Shown here: positions 58,732 to 64,000 of the stretch, piece after piece | How positions within the stretch are numbered: position 1 is the stretch's first letter | Layout: each line of letters begins with the position of its first letter | NCBI GenBank assembly: GCA_963977105.1 | Contig: CAXBNI010000001.1 | Coordinates: forward strand, 1 to 64,000 | DNA from: UBA2705 sp963977105 | Lineage (GTDB): Bacteria > Pseudomonadota > Alphaproteobacteria > Micavibrionales > Micavibrionaceae | DNA: 64,000 bases | Direction of reading: 5' to 3' | Notes under the pieces: model-generated | Database searches by the model: none | What the model saw: only the letters and a program-made list of their open reading frames with translations | Told to the model about the DNA's origin: nothing | Program-made: the position numbers and the translations under genes

Positions 58732-60834
58732 GTGAACGACGACATCTCCAAGCCAGAAAACACAGATGAATATGAACCGTTATCGTTAGAGAATGATGAT
58801 GTGGCGACGTCTGAAGGTGATCAAAAGGAAACTGAGCTGTCATTGGATGGCGACGGTGACGCGGCAATTGAGGGGACGAGTTTTGACCTTGTGAGTGAAG
58901 GCGATGCAGATGATAACGTTACGCTAGGTGATGTTACGATTGCGTCTACTGTTGACCCAACAACTGATGTTATGCTTGATGATGACGTGCTTGATGTCGA
59001 AGCAACGGAAGTCCTGCCGGATATTGCGGGCGGTAAGCAGGGTATGTCTGCGCGTAAAAACAGCGATATTGAAATGGACAGCTCAGCGCAAGGTCATCGT
59101 GGCGGCGCCATGATGGGCGGCCATAGTGTGCCTGTAAATGTTGAAAGAGAAATTAGTTCACGCCTTGGGGATCGCTTAATTGAACTTGGCGTTTTAACGT
59201 CAGAACAACTTGCTGTGGCGCTGCAGGAAAAGAAAATTTCGGGCAAGATGCTCGGGCAGGTTCTGGTTGATTTAGAGTTTATTGATGACCAGATTCTCTC
59301 ACAGGTTCTTGCTGAAGCGGCTGGGCATGAAGTCTTTGACCCCAAAAACACGATTGTCGATGGCGCGGCTTTGGCGTTGATGGATCGCTCAATTGCGGAA
59401 AAAATGAATGTCTTGCCTGTTTCTATTGGTGAAGATGAAATCTGCGTGGCAATGACTGACCCGCATGATGTTGTGGCAATGGATTCTTTGCGTCGTTATA
59501 TTCCTAAAGGGCTGATCGTTAAGCCTCTGGTAACGACGCCAACGATTTTGTCTGAGGCGATTGATGCGGCCTATGGTTATTCGAACGCTATTGATGATAT
59601 TTTAAAAGAGCTTGAGCAGCAAGGCGACGATATTGATGTCGCGGAGCTTACTGGTGACGGCGCTTATACGCACCCAATCGTACGTTTGGTTAATGCGCTG
59701 GTTTTTGATGCTGTGAAAACGGGCGTTTCAGATTTACACTTTGAGCCAGAAGAAAATTTTTGCCGGCTACGTTTTAGATTGGACGGGGTTCTGTTTACGG
59801 CTTACATGATGCATAAGAAACATTGGAATGGTATGTCGCAACGTATCAAGCTGATGTCAAATATGAACATTGCAGATAAGCTTAGCCCGCAAGATGGGCG
59901 CTTCCATATTAATGTTGGCGGGCGTGAGGCTGATTTCCGTGTATCCTCTTTGCCTACAGTGCATGGCGAAAACATTGTTTTGCGTGTTTTGGATAAAAGC
60001 TCAAGCATTATGCCGCTCGAAGGGCTTGGTTTTAGTGCAATTAATCGTGAAAAAATTGCGTACTGCCAAACGAAACCTGAGGGGATTATTATTGTTACTG
60101 GCCCAACGGGTAGTGGTAAGAGTACGTCACTTTATTCAATGCTCAATCACATTAATTCCGTTGAGGTGAATATTCAGACGCTGGAAGATCCGGTGGAGTA
60201 TACTTTGCCCATGATTCGGCAGACGAACGTACGTGAAGGCGTGCTGGAGTTTTCTGATGGTATTAAAGCCATGTTGCGCCAAGATCCCGATATCATCTTT
60301 ATTGGTGAGGTGCGTGATCAAACAACAGCAGAAATGGCGCTGAAGGCCGCAATGACCGGCCACCAAGTTTATACGACATTGCATACAAACGATTCCTTCG
60401 GGGCGCTACCGCGTTTGATGGACCTAAATATTAAACCTGGTATGCTTGCAGGGTCTATTATTGGGGTGTTTGCGCAGCGTTTGGCTCGCCGTTTATGTTC
60501 ATCTTGCCGTGTGCCGTATCGTGCAAGTGATGAAGAGTGTAAATATTTAGGTGTGGAGCCTAGTGACCCACCTGAAATTTTCAAGGCGAATGAGAAGGGC
60601 TGCCCTATGTGTATGGGCAAAGGCTATAAGGGGCGTATAGCGCTAGCGGAGATTTTGACGTTCGATGAAGACCTTGATGATTTGGTCGCTTCGAATGCGC
60701 CAAAGTCAGAAATTAGGAAGTTGGCCTTTGAAAAAGGTTTCAAAAGCATGAAGGATGATGGTATGCTAAAGATACTTGAAGGTATTACGGACTTTGCAGC
60801 CGTTTCAAAAGTTGCTAATATAGACAAAGATTAA
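58732..60834 (+). CDS. PilB/GspE-type assembly ATPase with MshEN-like domain
   Basis: A 700-aa protein from a GTG start with a GAGG site 6 bases upstream. An acidic disordered N-terminus (about 1-130) is followed by an MshEN/T2SSE_N region (about 135-282) with RLGDRLIELGVLTSEQLAVAL, resembling the c-di-GMP-binding motif of MshE. The ATPase has Walker A GPTGSGKS at 457-464, Walker B DPDIIFIGEVRD at about 518-529, and a tetracysteine zinc site C589, C592, C624, C627. It powers pilin or pseudopilin polymerisation with the platform protein encoded downstream. First gene of a four-gene or longer operon. Confidence 0.93.
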   Translation: MNDDISKPENTDEYEPLSLENDDVATSEGDQKETELSLDGDGDAAIEGTSFDLVSEGDADDNVTLGDVTIASTVDPTTDVMLDDDVLDVEATEVLPDIAGGKQGMSARKNSDIEMDSSAQGHRGGAMMGGHSVPVNVEREISSRLGDRLIELGVLTSEQLAVALQEKKISGKMLGQVLVDLEFIDDQILSQVLAEAAGHEVFDPKNTIVDGAALALMDRSIAEKMNVLPVSIGEDEICVAMTDPHDVVAMDSLRRYIPKGLIVKPLVTTPTILSEAIDAAYGYSNAIDDILKELEQQGDDIDVAELTGDGAYTHPIVRLVNALVFDAVKTGVSDLHFEPEENFCRLRFRLDGVLFTAYMMHKKHWNGMSQRIKLMSNMNIADKLSPQDGRFHINVGGREADFRVSSLPTVHGENIVLRVLDKSSSIMPLEGLGFSAINREKIAYCQTKPEGIIIVTGPTGSGKSTSLYSMLNHINSVEVNIQTLEDPVEYTLPMIRQTNVREGVLEFSDGIKAMLRQDPDIIFIGEVRDQTTAEMALKAAMTGHQVYTTLHTNDSFGALPRLMDLNIKPGMLAGSIIGVFAQRLARRLCSSCRVPYRASDEECKYLGVEPSDPPEIFKANEKGCPMCMGKGYKGRIALAEILTFDEDLDDLVASNAPKSEIRKLAFEKGFKSMKDDGMLKILEGITDFAAVSKVANIDKD

Positions 60835-60963
60835 CACGTGAAGATTTTCTATTTTCACTTTTTACTGAAACATTCTTGGTCGTAATCATCATTATAGGGG
60901 GCGACTATTCATAAGTTTAAATACAGAGCGTTAAACGCTAAAGGGCGCCCCATAAAAGGGGTT

Positions 60964-62124
60964 ATGTCTGCAAAAAATGAAATTGATTTGTATAGTCAGC
61001 TTCAGTCTGCGGGTATGGAACTTATGGGCTGTTCGGATATGGATGGCCAAAAGGGAATCGGCAGTTTCTCTCTGGGTGTTAAAAAAGTTAGAGTCCGTGA
61101 TTTGATTCAGTTGTTTATGCATTTGGAGCAAATGCAATCGGCTGGCGTGCCTATGCTTGACTCGCTTGCGGATATTCGAGATACGACTGACCACACAACA
61201 CTGCGTGATGTGATGTCAGAAATTCACAGAGACGTATCTGAGGGGAGTTCGCTCTCCGAATCAATGTCCCGCCACCCCAAAGTTTTCGGTAATCTGTACA
61301 TTTCTTTGATTTCTGCCGGTGAAGATACTGGTGATTTAACGTCATCCTATCTCCAGCTCATGAAATTCTTGAAGTGGATGGATATGATGCAGTCGCAAAT
61401 TAAGAAAGCGACACGTTACCCTATTATTCTTTTGGCCGCTGTACTACTCGTGATGGTTGTCATGATGGGCTATGTTGTCCCCGAGGTTGTTGGCTTTATT
61501 AAGAATATTGGCCAGGAATTACCTTTTTACACCATATGGCTTATTAATACATCTGAGTTTTTCCAATCCTATTGGTGGGCAATTCTAGGCGGGCCGCCAG
61601 CGGTCTTTATCGGGGTTAAAGCGCTAAAGAAAATGTCAGGTGATTTTGCTTACCGGCTTGATTATATGATGCTATCATGGCCTGTATACGGCAATTTGAC
61701 GCGGAAAATCAACATTGCCCGTTACGCGCAAACCTTTGGTGCGTTATTCGCCAGTGGTATTGATATTGTGAACTGCCTAGTGAGTTCACGGGCAACAGTG
61801 AATAATTTGGCCTTGATTGAGGCCGTTGAGGCTGTTGAGGCATATGTGCAAGCAGGTAGCCCACTTTCTGAGGCGTTCTCGCTAAGTGGAGAGTTCCCAA
61901 GCTTGGTTACGCGCATGATTAAAATTGGTGAGGAATCTGGTAATCTGACGTCAGTGTTGGAGCAGGTTTCTGAGTTTTACACTAAGGATGTTGATGAGGC
62001 TATTCAAGGCATGATTGCCATGATTGAGCCGATGCTTACGGCATTCCTTGGTATTATGATTTTGTGGATTGCGGCCGCTGTATTTGGCCCGATTTATTCT
62101 AGTTTCGAAAATATTGGCTTCTAA
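60964..62124 (+). CDS. PilC/GspF-type inner-membrane platform protein
   Basis: A 386-aa protein with two T2SSF repeats (about 45-170 and 250-375). The first reads DLIQLFMHLEQMQSAGVPMLDSL and the second ARYAQTFGALFASGIDIVNCL, both followed by helical domains and membrane helices at about 155-180, 195-220 and 355-380. It couples the ATPase to the growing pilus or pseudopilus. An AAGGGG-type site precedes the ATG after a 129-bp gap. The N-terminal 40 residues before the first repeat are variable in the family. Confidence 0.93.
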   Translation: MSAKNEIDLYSQLQSAGMELMGCSDMDGQKGIGSFSLGVKKVRVRDLIQLFMHLEQMQSAGVPMLDSLADIRDTTDHTTLRDVMSEIHRDVSEGSSLSESMSRHPKVFGNLYISLISAGEDTGDLTSSYLQLMKFLKWMDMMQSQIKKATRYPIILLAAVLLVMVVMMGYVVPEVVGFIKNIGQELPFYTIWLINTSEFFQSYWWAILGGPPAVFIGVKALKKMSGDFAYRLDYMMLSWPVYGNLTRKINIARYAQTFGALFASGIDIVNCLVSSRATVNNLALIEAVEAVEAYVQAGSPLSEAFSLSGEFPSLVTRMIKIGEESGNLTSVLEQVSEFYTKDVDEAIQGMIAMIEPMLTAFLGIMILWIAAAVFGPIYSSFENIGF

Positions 62125-62135
62125 GGACGTTATTC

Positions 62136-63722
62136 ATGGCTTCAAAACCACTCCCTATATTAGCGCCATCACGTACGGTGCTTATGATGACAGACGAAAG
62201 TCTGGCAATATATAACGTGCATGCCAATTTTGTCAGGTTGCAAGGTGTCGTGCCTTGGGTTGACGAGTCCTTCGTTGATAAAACGATTGCGGTTGTTACG
62301 AAGCAGTGTTCAGGGTCTATTCTTGTCCTTAATGACATGGTTGAACAACACTACCGTAAAGAAAAACTTCCTAAAGTTGGCTCGCTAGATAAGGCGGGTG
62401 TTTTAAGGCGTAAGCTTGCCGTTGTCTTCCCGAACCATCCTATTCGGGCGGCTTTGGCGATGAAGTCAGATAAGAAGATGGTTGGTAGCTATTACCTGTT
62501 TACGGGGGTGCCTGTAACGCAACCATTTAAGCTCGCCTTGGATGTCTTGAACAAGTCGTATGCGCCTGTATTTGGTTACGCAACGCTGCCAATCGAATCG
62601 GCGAGCATGATTAGTGACTTGGCACAGAATTTAGCGAAAGAAACGAAACGTAAAAAATCCAAGTGGGTTGTCTTTATTGGGCAGCACGTTAATGGTGGTT
62701 TACGCCAAATCGTTACAAAAGATGGCGAACTTGCGTTGACGCGTATTACGCCGATTGTGGACTCCGATATTGACCCTGGGCTGTGGGCGAGTGAAGTATC
62801 ACAAGAGTTTACGGCGACAATGAGTTATTTGGCCCGTTTTGGTTATGCACAAGAAGACGGCTTAGACGTTATTGTTGTATCTAACCCCGAGGCGTCACAG
62901 GCGTTAGAGGCCATGATTACGGTTTCTTGCTATTTAACAGTGCTTACGGTTGCTGAAGCGGCTAAAAAAGTTGGGATTCGCATTGGGGCGCAGGATGATC
63001 TACGCCTTGCTGATCCGCTGCACATTGCGTGGTGTGGGCGTAAGGCCTCACTAGACCTGCCTTTGAGGTCTAAAGATTTAGATGCTGTGATGCAACCGCG
63101 ACGTATTGCAAGCGGCTTCATGTTTCTTGCAACGGTGTCGTTTTTGGCGGCTATTTATTTCGTATCGTTTACTGGTAAAAACTTGTACCAAGTCGATGCG
63201 GATATAAGTCTTGCAAAAGACCAGCAGTTGCAAGTTGAAAACATGTATCGCCGAGAGGTGGAGAGTAAGAAACGTATAGGGATTGATCTCGACAAGTTCT
63301 TTAATGCCATTAATCTTTATAATGATTTGTCTTCTAGAAACTTTGATAGTTTGGCGTGGGCAAAAGATATTGCGGAGAATTTAGGCCATAATGTACGTTT
63401 TGATGACTTCTCTATTCGTTATATCGAAGGCGCAAAAAATACAAAAGGCCATATCGAAGCGAATCTAATGATGAGCTTCCCCCCTGAGGTCGAGGTTGAG
63501 CTGGGGAATGTCAGTGTAAAAGCACTGCGTAGTCGACTAGAAAAATATTTAGGTGACGAATATATCGTGACTGTGACCAAGGAATTGCAAGATCTTGCTG
63601 CTGTTGATGTTTACTCTGACGAAGTTGGCTATGACATTACAGAGGTGCGCAGCCAGCAATTCGGAGTAAATGGTAAGAAAGATCTTACTGCGGCCATCTT
63701 GGTCAGAAAGGATCTTCGCTAA
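62136..63722 (+). CDS. GspL or PilM-PilN-like assembly protein
   Basis: A 528-aa protein 11 bases after the GspF-like gene. The N-terminal about 320 residues have the weak actin-like character of PilM/GspL (WVVFIGQHVNGGLRQIV, LDVIVVSNPEAS). One membrane helix lies at about 330-350 (GFMFLATVSFLAAIYFV), followed by a periplasmic coiled coil and a ferredoxin-like end. This is the topology of GspL or of a PilM fused to PilN, which recruits the ATPase to the platform. Sequence matches are low, so the call rests on topology and gene order; the next gene is PilO-like, as in both systems. Confidence 0.7.
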   Translation: MASKPLPILAPSRTVLMMTDESLAIYNVHANFVRLQGVVPWVDESFVDKTIAVVTKQCSGSILVLNDMVEQHYRKEKLPKVGSLDKAGVLRRKLAVVFPNHPIRAALAMKSDKKMVGSYYLFTGVPVTQPFKLALDVLNKSYAPVFGYATLPIESASMISDLAQNLAKETKRKKSKWVVFIGQHVNGGLRQIVTKDGELALTRITPIVDSDIDPGLWASEVSQEFTATMSYLARFGYAQEDGLDVIVVSNPEASQALEAMITVSCYLTVLTVAEAAKKVGIRIGAQDDLRLADPLHIAWCGRKASLDLPLRSKDLDAVMQPRRIASGFMFLATVSFLAAIYFVSFTGKNLYQVDADISLAKDQQLQVENMYRREVESKKRIGIDLDKFFNAINLYNDLSSRNFDSLAWAKDIAENLGHNVRFDDFSIRYIEGAKNTKGHIEANLMMSFPPEVEVELGNVSVKALRSRLEKYLGDEYIVTVTKELQDLAAVDVYSDEVGYDITEVRSQQFGVNGKKDLTAAILVRKDLR

Positions 63723-64000
63723 TGCTTAAGGTTTTAGGAACGAAACGTGTTGTATTTATCATCATTCTGGCGGCATTAAACGCGGGCGCAGGATTTGGCT
63801 ATAAGTATATGAGCGATACAATCGCTGTTAAAGAACGCCAGTTAAACGGTATTAAACGTAAGGTGCGCGATAGGTTTAATGAGGTTAAAAAGGTGCGTGA
63901 GCAGTTCGCCACTTTACGCGGACAGGTCTCTGATTATGTACGCTTGGAGAAAAATAATTTCTTTGAGGATCAGGATCGTGATGTTCTCAGAGAGATCTTT
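63722..64000 (+). CDS. PilO/GspM-like protein, 3' end outside window
   Basis: The ATG at 63722 overlaps the preceding TAA (TAATG). The frame is open to the window end: 93 codons. The visible part has a basic N-terminus, one membrane helix (VVFIIILAALNAGAGFGY) and a charged helix (about 35-80), the start of PilO- or GspM-type periplasmic proteins. The next 200 or so residues, with the ferredoxin-like domain, would lie outside. Confidence 0.65.
   Translation, partial: MLKVLGTKRVVFIIILAALNAGAGFGYKYMSDTIAVKERQLNGIKRKVRDRFNEVKKVREQFATLRGQVSDYVRLEKNNFFEDQDRDVLREIF

Overview
The window looks like chromosomal DNA of an alphaproteobacterium with moderate-to-low GC. The support is a carB, coaD, yqeY, dnaG, rpoD core block, an HdaA-type DnaA relative beside a PerM permease and a DUF2066 protein, a 205-residue S4, a small alphaproteobacterial-type cytochrome oxidase subunit IV, and a perfect GAAC-N7-GAAC SOS box before a Y-family polymerase. 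Genus cannot be read from the sequence; a Micavibrio- or Rhodospirillales-like background would fit but is a guess.

Layout. Bases 1-16880 are the 3' part of one giant RTX gene: the frame is open from the first bases, so the ATG at 492 is internal and the product exceeds 5,600 residues. It is cysteine-free, made of calcium-binding nonapeptide repeats broken by two C-type-lectin-like domains and five copies of a non-RTX beta module, the last of which is the C-terminus. A hdaA/perM/DUF2066 operon converges on it, overlapping by 4 bases. Next come a 50-aa cytochrome oxidase subunit-like gene, a hybrid 7TM histidine kinase, a YhdP/AsmA-like giant envelope protein, a Bcp peroxiredoxin, an alpha/beta hydrolase with Thr at the nucleophile site, and a cysteine desulfurase, ferredoxin and GExH-protein group.

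Bases 31350-41774 are an accessory region with a type I secretion adaptor (HlyD type) in an operon with an unknown 867-aa exported protein, an orphan pair resembling the CpaC N-terminal domain and TadD of Flp pili, a 690-aa protein with an apparent RelA/SpoT-like nucleotidyltransferase domain, and the type I secretion ABC exporter. The adaptor and exporter are the obvious candidates to secrete the giant RTX protein; no outer-membrane TolC is in view.

Bases 41898-57913 are mostly housekeeping: small hypothetical genes, dinB under an SOS box, carB, coaD, yqeY, dnaG, rpoD, a patatin-like lipase, a CAT-anticodon tRNA, a YegD-like Hsp70 ATPase and rpsD. Bases 58732-64000 are a type IV pilus / type II secretion-like assembly operon: PilB/GspE ATPase with an MshEN-type N-terminus, PilC/GspF platform protein, a GspL or PilM-PilN-like protein and a PilO-like protein cut by the right edge. 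The recurring theme is surface attachment: a giant lectin-bearing adhesin, its exporter, and pilus machinery.
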